Positions 1 through 6,765 are shown, numbered from the stretch's first letter. The stretch is 9,385 nt of DNA from Lachnoclostridium sp. UBA7097 (GCA_002499945.1 DKYP01000044.1:497-9881); one strand, 5' to 3'. Numbers and translations are program-made. The notes: a model not told the origin generated them from the sequence alone.

Positions 1-7
1 CATTTTG

Positions 8-24
8 GTGCCAAAACGGTGCCA
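8..24 (+). repeat. Short GGTGCC direct repeat
   Basis: GGTGCC occurs at 8-13 and 19-24, 11 bp apart and therefore about one helical turn. The first copy lies inside the near-palindrome TTTTGGTGCCAAAA (4-17). Such helically phased short repeats can be protein-binding sites, for example recombinase arm sites at the end of an integrated element, but nothing else in the window proves this. Confidence 0.25.
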
Positions 25-32
25 CAAAATAG

Positions 33-70
33 AACTCCAATGAAATTTTATGCCATTTTTCATGGGAGTT
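33..70 (-). terminator. Hairpin after the 53-codon ORF
   Basis: Arms 33-45 and 58-70 are inverted repeats of 13 bp with a single mismatch (A39/G64), around a 12-nt AT-rich loop. Read on the minus strand, the stem begins 5 nt after the TAA at 78-76 and is followed by CTATTTTG. This fits a rather AT-rich intrinsic terminator for the minus-strand ORF. The plus-strand flank (TTACTTTTACC) is also T-rich, so it may act in both directions. Confidence 0.4.
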
Positions 71-75
71 TACTT

Positions 76-237
76 TTACCAGACTTTTATTTGTTTTACC
101 TGTTCTTTGTCTTTGTGGCATTGTAACTTGAATTGTATCGTTTTTCTTACTTCTTTTCTTGCTTCATCATCTAACTGATAAAATGAAGTCAACAGATTAT
201 CCATATCGGGCATACTGTTTTTTCTGAACAGATACAT
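76..237 (-). CDS. Small hypothetical protein, 53 aa, possible gene remnant
   Basis: A 53-codon reading frame runs from an ATG at 237 to a TAA at 78-76. The product is highly charged and looks helical: a run near the middle (QLDDEARKEVRKTIQFKLQ) has the heptad-like spacing of an amphipathic helix, followed by a Lys/Gln-rich tail. Internal ATGs at 213 and 204 are alternative starts. No convincing Shine-Dalgarno lies before any of them, and an in-frame stop occurs 10 codons upstream of 237, so it may be the 3' end of a decayed gene. A terminator-like hairpin directly after the stop favours a genuine gene end. I do not recognise the family. The sequence faintly resembles the C-terminal helices of XRE-type regulators, but that is only an impression. 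Confidence 0.3.
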   Translation of the reverse strand: MYLFRKNSMPDMDNLLTSFYQLDDEARKEVRKTIQFKLQCHKDKEQVKQIKVW

Positions 238-251
238 AATAAGAAATGTGG

Positions 252-271
252 GGTATGGCGGTTGCTATGCC
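252..271 (+). terminator. Possible small hairpin terminator
   Basis: An 8-bp stem (252-259 with 264-271, including two G:U pairs on the RNA) closes a GGTT loop and is followed by TCATATTTT. It would stop plus-strand readthrough entering from the left before the methyltransferase promoter. It is short and its U-tract is interrupted, so the call is tentative. Confidence 0.25.
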
Positions 272-296
272 TCATATTTTAATTGTTAATAGGAAA

Positions 297-338
297 TTGA
301 AGTGGTACAATTAATTTGTTAAGATTCCATCTGGAGGT
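297..338 (+). promoter_or_regulatory. Promoter and RBS of the truncated methyltransferase
   Basis: TTGAAG (297-302) lies 17 bp before TAAGAT (320-325), a plausible sigma-A-type promoter. It is followed by a full GGAGGT Shine-Dalgarno at 333-338, 9 nt before the ATG at 348. The intact expression signals suggest that the truncated gene is still read, or was truncated recently. Confidence 0.4.
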
Positions 339-347
339 GCGGACATA

Positions 348-716
348 ATGAGTGACATTATAAAAAAATGGTACGAAAAAAAGGATAACATTGATGAGAT
401 GGGGCAATGGAATAGTAATGGATTAAAAAGATGGGAACAATTTATTACAGCATACTTTCCAGTCAAAGCACATATTCTTGATGTTGGTTGTGGAATGGGC
501 AGAGAGGCATTTGCATTGTCTGATATGGGCTTTTCAGTTACGGGTATAGATATATCGGAAGAGGCAATAGAACAAGTAACAGCGTTGTCAAGACAAAAAG
601 GCTATGATGCGCTTTTCACACATTATGATGGGCATTATAAAGCTAATGGACTTATTTATACAGCTCAATTAAAATTTATTGGTTTTACAGGATTTACTCT
701 TGACTTATTACACTAA
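348..716 (+). pseudogene. Truncated class I SAM-dependent methyltransferase
   Basis: The 122-residue product keeps the N-terminal part of a Rossmann-fold methyltransferase. Motif I is clear at residues 44-51 (LDVGCGMG), and the acidic end of strand beta-2 is at D68 (TGIDIS), where the SAM ribose would bind. Family similarity is good to about residue 95 (THYDG). After that the sequence becomes a hydrophobic tail (NGLIYTAQLKFIGFTGF) without motifs II-IV or the substrate-binding half. Members of this family are normally about 190-260 residues, so roughly half is missing, and the remaining piece should not be catalytically competent. The start is fixed by GGAGGT 9 nt upstream. The final codons contain the -35 element of the next operon. 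The break was probably an internal deletion or recombination rather than one frameshift, because I see no continuation of the methyltransferase in the other frames before lacI. A short real protein cannot be excluded. Confidence 0.6.
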
Positions 717-728
717 AATTGGTAAATT
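700..728 (+). promoter_or_regulatory. Promoter of the lacI-GH53-galE-aroE operon
   Basis: TTGACT (700-705) and TAAATT (723-728) are separated by exactly 17 bp, and a TG at 720-721 gives an extended -10. Transcription would start near 735, just ahead of the palindrome at 745-754. The -35 box lies within the last codons of the truncated methyltransferase. Confidence 0.5.
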
Positions 729-744
729 ATTTACAGGGCAACCG

Positions 745-754
745 TTTGCGCAAA
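745..754. promoter_or_regulatory. Probable LacI-family operator (autoregulatory)
   Basis: TTTGCGCAAA is a perfect 10-bp palindrome with a central CG step, the hallmark of LacI/GalR-family operators, in which the hinge helices insert at the central CpG. It sits about 10-20 nt downstream of the predicted transcription start, where bound repressor would block transcription. That the neighbouring LacI protein binds it is inferred from position. Confidence 0.45.
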
Positions 755-788
755 GAGAATGTTTTTTAGTGTAGTATGGGGGATTAGT

Positions 789-1784
789 GTGGGTAAAAAT
801 ATTACAATAGCGGATGTGGCAGAGAGTCTTGGAATATCAAAGACTACTGTTTCACGTGCCATGTCAGGAAAAGGACGTATAAGTGAAGCTACAAGACAGA
901 GAGTAAAAGCTTATATGGAAGAGAACAATTATAAGCCTAATGTTATAGCACAGGGGCTTGCAAAGTCAAAAACATATAATATAGGTGTTGTTATGCCATC
1001 TGATTACGGCATTGAAGATATGTCATATTTCCATAACTGCCTTGTAGGGCTTCAGGAAATGGCTTCTTTAAATGGATATGATATAATACTGGCGGTCTGT
1101 AATAATAATGATTTGGGGCAGCTTAAACGTATAATATCCAATGGAAAAGTTGATGGTGTCATCCTTATGCGTACCCTTGTGGAAGATGAAGCGGTAAAAT
1201 TACTGCTGGAACAGGAATTTCCATTTGTAGTTATTGGAATGTCTGGATATAATAATGTTATCCAGATAGAGCATAACCACTTTGAAGGATGCAAGGAACT
1301 TACATTGATGCTTCTGATGAAAAAGCTTAAACGGATAGCAGTAATAGGCGGAAGCAAAGCACATATGGTTACAGCAAGCCGTATTAAAGGATATAAAGCA
1401 GCATATACAGAACTTGGAATGCGTGTGCCTCATGGACTTGTATATCTTGACCAGGATAATTCCATAATGATTGAAAGGGCTGTGGATAATATATTCCTTA
1501 AGGGTGCAGACTGTATAATATGCATAGATGATGCTATATGTTCAGTTGTACTAAATAAACTTAGGAAAGAAGATATAGAAGTACCTGCTGATATTAAAAT
1601 AGCGTCATTTTTTGACAGTATGCTTCTTAAAAATAACGTGCCAGCAATTACTTCACTTTCATTTGATGTACAGGAAATTGGAAGGACTGCCTGTAAAACG
1701 CTTATAGATGTACTTGAAGGAAACAGGGTTAAAAATATTACTTACCTGGGATATAAGGTAGAACTTAAGGAATCTACAAGGTAG
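789..1784 (+). CDS. LacI/GalR-family transcriptional regulator
   Basis: DNA-binding regulator, probably a repressor that senses a sugar derived from galactan. From the GTG at 789 the protein has 331 residues, normal for LacI. It has an N-terminal helix-turn-helix at about residues 5-24 (ITIADVAESLGISKTTVSRA), a hinge helix around 48-62 with the typical N..A..L pattern, and from about 63 a periplasmic-binding-protein-like effector domain with segments such as IGVVMP, VDGVILMR, IAVIGG and DIKIASFFDS. I prefer GTG 789 because family members start only a few residues before ITIADVA and a GGGGG run (778-782) lies 6 nt upstream. An in-frame ATG at 759 would add 10 atypical residues. The gene opens a four-gene operon, with the next start 35 nt after its stop. 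Effector identity is inferred from the downstream galactanase and epimerase. Confidence 0.88.
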   Translation: MGKNITIADVAESLGISKTTVSRAMSGKGRISEATRQRVKAYMEENNYKPNVIAQGLAKSKTYNIGVVMPSDYGIEDMSYFHNCLVGLQEMASLNGYDIILAVCNNNDLGQLKRIISNGKVDGVILMRTLVEDEAVKLLLEQEFPFVVIGMSGYNNVIQIEHNHFEGCKELTLMLLMKKLKRIAVIGGSKAHMVTASRIKGYKAAYTELGMRVPHGLVYLDQDNSIMIERAVDNIFLKGADCIICIDDAICSVVLNKLRKEDIEVPADIKIASFFDSMLLKNNVPAITSLSFDVQEIGRTACKTLIDVLEGNRVKNITYLGYKVELKESTR

Positions 1785-1819
1785 TATAAAACTTAAAATT
1801 ATTGGAGGAATGGGAATTT

Positions 1820-2986
1820 ATGGATAAATTTATAAAGGGAATGGATATTTCTACCCTTGTAGAAATGGAAAAATGTGGTGCTAAATACTACGACTATGGA
1901 AAAGAGGGGGACTTATTTGACATCCTTAAATCATATGGGACTAATGCAGTGCGTATAAGGTTATGGAATGACCCGTATGACAGCCAGGGGATGCCATATG
2001 GCGCTGGTACTAATGATTTAGAAACAATGCTTATACTTGCAAAAAGGGCAAAGGCTCATGGAATGGATATACTTCTTGATTTGCATTACAGTGATTTCTG
2101 GGCTGACCCTGGCAAGCAGTTTAAGCCAAAGGCATGGGAAGGGCTGGATGCAGACGGGCTTTGTGATGCTGTTTATAATTATACAACTGATGTAATGAAT
2201 GTATGTAAAGATAATGGTATCCTGCCAGATATGGTACAGACAGGAAATGAGCTTTCTAATGGCATGTTATGGCCAGACGGGCAGATTTTTGATGATGATA
2301 CAGCAAAATCACTTGGGCGTACACCAGAGTATGATAACCTTGCAAAGTTTGTAAGTGCAGGGATACGTGGGGTAAAGGCAGTTGCCCCTGCTACAAAGAT
2401 AATGATACATCTTGACAATGGAGGCAATAATGAATTGTACCGCCGCTGGTTTGATAATTATATAAAACGTGGTGAGGATTTTGATGTAATAGGGCTGTCA
2501 TATTATCCTTTCTGGCATGGCACACTTGGGGATTTAAGTGCCAATATGGCAGATATTGCAAAGCGCTACGGAAAAGAATTAATTGTAGCTGAAGTTTCTA
2601 TGGGATTTACTATGGAAGATTACAAAGATTATGAAAAACTTTCTGATGAAGAGCGTAAGGGCATGGCTACAAGGCAGGAACTTGTTGGTAAGATAGAATA
2701 TCCTATGACCAAAGAAGGGCAGGCAGATTTTATGAAAGACCTGCTTGACAGGATTTGCAATGTGCCAGACGGGCTTGGTGCAGGTTTTTATTACTGGGAA
2801 CCGGCATGGATACCTGTACATGGTTCAGGCTGGGCAACAAAAGAGTCACTTGAATATATTAAAGACCCTGGCCCATGTGGCAATGAGTGGGCAAACCAGG
2901 CATTATTTGACTATAATGGAAATGTGCTTCCTGCACTAAAGCTTATAAGGGATTATAAACCAGTAAAAGCTGGGAAGAAGTCTTAA
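1820..2986 (+). CDS. GH53 arabinogalactan endo-beta-1,4-galactanase, intracellular
   Basis: A (beta/alpha)8-barrel glycoside hydrolase of clan GH-A that cleaves beta-1,4-galactosyl links in type I galactan and its oligosaccharides. All GH53 landmarks are present in order: GMDIS (7-11), VRIRLWNDP (44-52), LLDLHYSDFWADPGKQ (85-100), VQTGNELSNGMLWPDG with the acid/base Glu144, HLDNGGN (197-203), VIGLSYYPFWHG (223-234), LIVAEVSMGF with the nucleophile Glu258, and GFYYWEPAW (322-330). Length is 388 residues, normal for a single-domain GH53. There is no signal peptide, transmembrane segment or carbohydrate-binding module, so it should act in the cytoplasm on imported oligosaccharides. ATG 1820 is chosen because GGAGGA (1804-1809) lies upstream of it and the family motif begins right after; an in-frame TTG at 1802 is less likely because it overlaps that Shine-Dalgarno. 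It is the second gene of the operon, between the regulator and galE. Confidence 0.93.
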   Translation: MDKFIKGMDISTLVEMEKCGAKYYDYGKEGDLFDILKSYGTNAVRIRLWNDPYDSQGMPYGAGTNDLETMLILAKRAKAHGMDILLDLHYSDFWADPGKQFKPKAWEGLDADGLCDAVYNYTTDVMNVCKDNGILPDMVQTGNELSNGMLWPDGQIFDDDTAKSLGRTPEYDNLAKFVSAGIRGVKAVAPATKIMIHLDNGGNNELYRRWFDNYIKRGEDFDVIGLSYYPFWHGTLGDLSANMADIAKRYGKELIVAEVSMGFTMEDYKDYEKLSDEERKGMATRQELVGKIEYPMTKEGQADFMKDLLDRICNVPDGLGAGFYYWEPAWIPVHGSGWATKESLEYIKDPGPCGNEWANQALFDYNGNVLPALKLIRDYKPVKAGKKS

Positions 2987-3027
2987 ATTGCATTTTCATT
3001 AAATATAAATAAATGGAGGAATTTGTT

Positions 3028-4017
3028 ATGAAGATTTTAGTATTAGGTGGTGCTGGCTATATTGGTTCACATACTGTAAGTGAACTTGTAGATGCAGGCG
3101 AGGAGGTAGTTATTGCTGATAACCTTGAAACAGGCCATATTGAGGCAGTAAACCCAAAGGCTAAATTTTATGAGGGGGATATACGTAACAGGGAGTTTGT
3201 AGACAGTGTATTTGAAAATGAAAAGATAGATGCTGTTATACATTTCGCCGCAAACTCACTTGTAGGTGAAAGCATGACAAACCCGCTTAAATATTATGAT
3301 AATAACCTTTATGGTACAAAAGTGCTTCTTGAAAGCATGGTGGCACATGGTGTTGATAAAATTGTATTCTCTTCAACAGCGGCGACATATGGTGAGCCTG
3401 AAAGCATTCCTATTGTGGAAACAGACAGGACAGAACCAACTAACCCATATGGCGAAACAAAGCTTTCTATGGAAAAAATGATGAAATGGACAGGTGTTGC
3501 ACATGGCCTGCGTTATGTTGCACTCAGGTATTTTAATGCCTGCGGCGCACATGAAAGCGGTGAAATTGGTGAGGCACACAGTCCTGAAACACATCTTATC
3601 CCGCTTATTCTCCAGGTGCCAAACGGACAGAGGGAGTCGGTAAGCATATTTGGTACAGATTATGATACAAAAGATGGTACATGTGTAAGGGATTATATCC
3701 ATGTTACAGACCTTGCACAGGCACATATACTTGCAGTAAAATATCTTGCAGATGGCGGCGAAAGCAATGTATTTAACCTTGGAAACGGAGTAGGCTTTAC
3801 AGTTAAAGAAGTTATCGAAACAGCACGTAAAGTTACAGGACACCCGATACCAGCCGTAGAATCACCACGCCGTGGCGGAGACCCTGCAAAACTTATTGCT
3901 TCAAGTGAAAAGGCAAGGAAAGTCCTTGGCTGGAATCCAGAACATGCAAGCCTTGAGGAAATTATTGCATCTGCATGGAAATGGCATAAAAACCATCCAA
4001 ATGGATATGCAAAATAA
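3028..4017 (+). CDS. galE: UDP-glucose 4-epimerase
   Basis: Cytoplasmic NAD-dependent short-chain dehydrogenase/reductase interconverting UDP-galactose and UDP-glucose, the last step in bringing galactose into glucose metabolism. The 329-residue protein begins MKILVLGGAGYIGSH, the Rossmann GxxGxxG motif, with acidic D31 after strand beta-2 to bind the NAD ribose. The catalytic set is S116/T117 (FSSTAATYG), Y141 and K145 (NPYGETK). The substrate-binding segments (ALRYFNACGAH, HLIPLIL, GTCVRDYIHVTDLA, RRGGDPAKL) match GalE. ATG 3028 follows GGAGGA (3015-3020) by 7 nt; an earlier ATG at 3013 overlaps that Shine-Dalgarno and is rejected. It lies 41 nt after the galactanase gene, which implies handling of galactose released from galactan. 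galK and galT must lie elsewhere. Confidence 0.95.
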   Translation: MKILVLGGAGYIGSHTVSELVDAGEEVVIADNLETGHIEAVNPKAKFYEGDIRNREFVDSVFENEKIDAVIHFAANSLVGESMTNPLKYYDNNLYGTKVLLESMVAHGVDKIVFSSTAATYGEPESIPIVETDRTEPTNPYGETKLSMEKMMKWTGVAHGLRYVALRYFNACGAHESGEIGEAHSPETHLIPLILQVPNGQRESVSIFGTDYDTKDGTCVRDYIHVTDLAQAHILAVKYLADGGESNVFNLGNGVGFTVKEVIETARKVTGHPIPAVESPRRGGDPAKLIASSEKARKVLGWNPEHASLEEIIASAWKWHKNHPNGYAK

Positions 4018-4059
4018 AAATTACTTTCCACATTAAAAAAACAGAAAGGGCATAATTAA

Positions 4060-4833
4060 ATGGATTACGGTTTAATTGGTGAAAAATTAGGGCACAGTTA
4101 TTCTAAGGAAATACATGAGATGCTTGCAAACTACACATATGATATACATCCTTTAAGCAAAGAGGAATTTAAAGGTTTTATGGAAAAACACGAATTTAAG
4201 GCAATTAATGTAACAATTCCTTATAAAAGGGATGTTATTCCTTTTCTTTATGGTATGGATGAAAATGCAGAAGCAATAGGGGCAGTTAATACTATTGTTA
4301 ATAAAGATGGAAAGCTTTATGGGCACAATACAGACTTTTCAGGGTTTATGTATATGTTAAAAAAGCATAATATTAACCCTTCTGGGAAGAAATGTGTAGT
4401 GCTTGGTGACGGCGGTGCTTCCAAAGCTGTTGTAGCTGTCCTTAAGAAAATGGGTGCAAGTGGAATAGTTATCGTAGATATTATAAAAACAGAAACAGCA
4501 ATTACATATGATGAATGTTTTGCAAAACACACAGATGCACAGATAATTGTTAATACAAGCCCTGTAGGAATGTATCCAAAATGTGATGCAAGCCCTGTGG
4601 ATTTAAAGAAATTCCCACAGTGTGAAGCGGTGGCGGATGTTATTTACAACCCACTTGAAACAAAACTTGTAACACAGGCAAAAGAACTTGGAATGGCAGG
4701 AGTAAACGGGCTTGAAATGCTTGTAGCACAGGCGCTCTATGCAGTGGAATTTTTCCTGGAAACCAAACTTGATGAAGCAAAAATTGATGAAGTTTATAAA
4801 AAAATATATAACGATAAATTAAAAGAACAGTAA
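4060..4833 (+). CDS. aroE: Shikimate dehydrogenase
   Basis: Cytoplasmic enzyme reducing 3-dehydroshikimate to shikimate in the aromatic amino-acid pathway. Signature elements of the 257-residue product are the substrate-binding GHSYSKEIHE (Ser13, Ser15), NVTIPYK with catalytic Lys56, GAVNTIV followed by GHNTDFSGF with catalytic Asp92, the dinucleotide-binding GDGGASKA (116-123), NTSPVGMYP (165-173), ADVIYNPLET and GVNGLEMLVAQA. The protein is shorter than typical AroE (about 270-290 residues). The missing part is in the cofactor domain, where the usual NRT motif for NADP is replaced by VDIIKT with Asp140 ending strand beta-2. This could favour NAD over NADP. The RBS AAAGGG (4045-4050) is 9 nt before the ATG. 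It is the last gene of the galactan operon, 42 nt after galE, with no other aro gene in view. Confidence 0.92.
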   Translation: MDYGLIGEKLGHSYSKEIHEMLANYTYDIHPLSKEEFKGFMEKHEFKAINVTIPYKRDVIPFLYGMDENAEAIGAVNTIVNKDGKLYGHNTDFSGFMYMLKKHNINPSGKKCVVLGDGGASKAVVAVLKKMGASGIVIVDIIKTETAITYDECFAKHTDAQIIVNTSPVGMYPKCDASPVDLKKFPQCEAVADVIYNPLETKLVTQAKELGMAGVNGLEMLVAQALYAVEFFLETKLDEAKIDEVYKKIYNDKLKEQ

Positions 4834-4868
4834 AAAAAATAGTGGAAAAATGTATTAGGAAATTAAAC

Positions 4869-4912
4869 TCCCCTGTCCTGGCTGGCGGGATTAAAACAGC
4901 CAGGACAGGGGA
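4869..4912. terminator. Bidirectional intrinsic terminator
   Basis: A perfect GC-rich stem (4869-4884 pairing with 4897-4912, 16 bp) closes a 12-nt loop. The plus-strand exit is AATTATTATAAAT and the minus-strand exit is GTTTAATTTCC, so it can end both the aroE operon and the convergent M56 gene. It occupies most of the 104-nt gap between these two genes. Confidence 0.88.
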
Positions 4913-4937
4913 ATTATTATAAATAATGAATCCTTTC

Positions 4938-6365
4938 TTAACCTTCTAAACCATAAAAGCTGATTTTCCAGTTATTAGATTGTTTTATAAGTTCAATAGT
5001 TAAGTACATGAATGTATCACTTTCAGGACTGGTTTTAAATTCCAGGCTGGCAGTACATGTTTTTCCATTTTTTATATTTTCTAATCCCTTAAGTGTAATA
5101 TTACTAGCTTTGTCAGAAAAATCATATATTTCTATATCTTTTTTATAAGATGTGGTTAAAAATTTTTTAATGCCTTTTTTATTTCCGTTAAAATAAGCAT
5201 TAGAAAATTCTTCTATAACATTTTTAACTTTTATTCCATCCTCTGATAAAGGAGTTTTAATGTCTTTTTTAATATTGTTTTCCTGTTTTGCAGTTGTGTC
5301 TTTGTATTGGGAAGATTCTTGCCTGGAATTTAATGTATCTTCTTTAATAGTATTATTGTCTTTCTGTGGTGTTTTGCTGGCAATGCCTGGTTTTGCAACT
5401 GTGCAGCTTGTAAATATTCCTGGAACAAGTGCAATTATAACAGTACAGGCAAATAAATAAAATCCTTTTTTCTTTTTATTTTTTGTTAAAATGTTTTTAA
5501 AGCGTTTCTTCATAATATTTGTACCTCCGTAAAATTGTGTTGAGAAAATTGTTTTCTGTTTCTTTCTGTTTTGCTTTTGCAGTACGGACAGAAGGATTTT
5601 TGTATACTCTTTCCTGTTATTATAAGATGTACCTGAAACAACAGTTTCATCACAACAAAGTTCCATATCAACAGATATTTCTTTCCGCATTATGTATACA
5701 ACAGGATTAAACCAGTGAAGGGCATTGGCAGTAAAAAAAAGAAATTTAAAAAATGTATCATTGTGTTTTATATGTACCAGTTCATGTTTTAAAATAAAAA
5801 ATAATTCTTTTTTATTGTACTGGCAACAGGGAAGTATTAAAATAGGACGGAAAAACCCAATTACCATAGGGCTTGTTGCAGCAGGGTATTTTATAACAGG
5901 TATCTGGCGTTTTATATTTAATTCACCTGAAAGAATTTTTAACTGTTGTAAAGTGTAATCGTCTTTAATATATATTCCTTCTCTGGATATCCGTTTTTTA
6001 TAATAGAAATAACTGCATAAATTTATAGAAATAAAAAGCAGGAAAGCCGCCAGCCATATAACGGATATAATACCAGATAATGTAATACCTGCGCTGCTGG
6101 TTCTGGTATTTAATACCGGCAGAATCCTTGTGTTTTCTGTTACCTGTGTTGTAATTTGCAGAGGAATATTTAAAGTAAGTTCTTTTAATGGTATATCTAT
6201 ATGGAATGGTATAACCAGGCGTATGGCAATAACTGCCCATGCAGGATATTTCCATTTTATTTTATAATATTTGTTAAAAAAAGGAGCTGTTATAACCAGT
6301 ATAAGTATAACAGGACTTATAAATAAAGAGATTTCAAAGATGGAAATAAACCAGTTTTCTATCAT
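4938..6365 (-). CDS. M56-family (BlaR1/MecR1-like) membrane metalloprotease with non-PBP sensor domain
   Basis: Integral membrane zinc protease expected to sense an extracellular signal and relieve repression by the co-encoded BlaI-type repressor. The 475-residue protein has N-terminal transmembrane segments (about 5-30 and 40-55, then about 97-120). A cytoplasmic M56 domain follows with HELVH at 194-198, HWFNP at 217-221 and the third zinc ligand region DMELCCDE (Glu235, Asp239). A last membrane segment spans about 301-320. The external part is not a penicillin-binding domain: after a Lys/Thr/Gln-rich linker (about 325-375) there is a domain of about 100 residues that I would class as NTF2-like or DUF4878-like by its secondary-structure pattern (inference). 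Its ATG overlaps the repressor's stop as ATGA (6365-6362), implying translational coupling. An internal ATG at 5513 has a perfect Shine-Dalgarno. It ends at a terminator shared with aroE. Confidence 0.85.
   Translation of the reverse strand: MIENWFISIFEISLFISPVILILVITAPFFNKYYKIKWKYPAWAVIAIRLVIPFHIDIPLKELTLNIPLQITTQVTENTRILPVLNTRTSSAGITLSGIISVIWLAAFLLFISINLCSYFYYKKRISREGIYIKDDYTLQQLKILSGELNIKRQIPVIKYPAATSPMVIGFFRPILILPCCQYNKKELFFILKHELVHIKHNDTFFKFLFFTANALHWFNPVVYIMRKEISVDMELCCDETVVSGTSYNNRKEYTKILLSVLQKQNRKKQKTIFSTQFYGGTNIMKKRFKNILTKNKKKKGFYLFACTVIIALVPGIFTSCTVAKPGIASKTPQKDNNTIKEDTLNSRQESSQYKDTTAKQENNIKKDIKTPLSEDGIKVKNVIEEFSNAYFNGNKKGIKKFLTTSYKKDIEIYDFSDKASNITLKGLENIKNGKTCTASLEFKTSPESDTFMYLTIELIKQSNNWKISFYGLEG
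5511..5528 (-). promoter_or_regulatory. Strong internal ribosome binding site within the M56 gene
   Basis: On the minus strand GGAGGT (5528-5523) is followed after 9 nt by an in-frame ATG (5513-5511) at codon 285. Initiation there would give a 191-residue product starting MKKRFKNIL, with a lysine-rich N-region, a hydrophobic segment, and TSC where a lipoprotein cysteine could lie, followed by the whole external domain. The site is clear in sequence; its use is unproven, because GGAGGT also encodes part of the YGGTN segment of the protease. Confidence 0.35.
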
Positions 6366-6748
6366 TTCCCTTCCTCCAGTTTATCTAAATATTTTTTGAG
6401 TTCTTCTATGTCATTATCTTTAATCACTTTATTGCTATATAAATTAGCTACAAGATTCTGTATGGAATTATTATAAAGTTTTTTAAGAAAATTTCTGCTT
6501 TCTTTAGTTTTATAGTCATTTTCTGTAATAATGGGATAGTACAGGTTAGTACCAGTTTCGCGGTTACAATCAATAAAGCCTTTGCCAGACAGGCGTGATA
6601 ATGAAGTCATTAAAGTAGATAACTGCCATTTTCTATGCCCTTTAAGTTTATTTAATATATAATTTGATGTAACAGGACATGAGGAAGCCCATATTACTTG
6701 CATAATCTCTAATTCAGCTTCACCAAGGTTTTTAATTATTTTACACAT
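6362..6748 (-). CDS. BlaI/MecI-family transcriptional repressor
   Basis: Cytoplasmic dimeric winged-helix repressor predicted to control its own operon. The 128-residue product shows the family order: LGEAELEIMQVIW (8-20), a recognition region WQLSTLMTSLSRLSGKGFI (41-59), the wing with NLYYPII (68-74), and a C-terminal dimerisation part (about 77-125) containing NFLKKLYNNSIQNLVANL. The start at 6748 follows AAGGAG (6762-6757) by 8 nt and puts ELEIMQVIW at the normal distance. An in-frame ATG at 6817 would add 23 residues, but it lies upstream of the predicted transcription start, so it is rejected. The stop overlaps the M56 start by 4 nt. Two dyads overlap the promoter and probably are its binding sites. 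No beta-lactam link is implied, because the partner protease lacks a penicillin-binding domain. Confidence 0.88.
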   Translation of the reverse strand: MCKIIKNLGEAELEIMQVIWASSCPVTSNYILNKLKGHRKWQLSTLMTSLSRLSGKGFIDCNRETGTNLYYPIITENDYKTKESRNFLKKLYNNSIQNLVANLYSNKVIKDNDIEELKKYLDKLEEGK

Positions 6749-6765
6749 AAAATTTTCTCCTTTTA

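Larger units (their letters stand above)
1..347. other. Gene-poor left edge
   Basis: Apart from the 53-codon minus-strand ORF, two hairpins and a GGTGCC repeat, this stretch holds no convincing gene. A plus-strand frame is open from 1 to 126 (41 codons), but it runs antisense to the small ORF and could only be the tail of something outside the window. The lack of coding density next to a truncated methyltransferase suggests a rearranged junction. Confidence 0.4.

Noticed and set aside
1..126. Plus-strand 41-codon open frame at the left edge
   Set aside because: It has no recognisable motif, is antisense to the minus-strand ORF and is cut by the edge; it could be a gene tail but cannot be supported.
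759..788. Upstream ATG start for the LacI regulator at 759
   Set aside because: It adds 10 residues not typical of the family; GTG 789 has a GGGGG Shine-Dalgarno 6 nt upstream and places the helix-turn-helix at the usual distance.
1802..1819. TTG start for the galactanase at 1802
   Set aside because: It overlaps the GGAGGA that serves the ATG at 1820.
3013..3027. ATG start for galE at 3013
   Set aside because: It overlaps the Shine-Dalgarno of ATG 3028, which begins the Rossmann motif directly.
3373..3843. 156-codon minus-strand ORF inside galE
   Set aside because: A Cys-rich mirror translation of a strongly conserved gene; no start signals.
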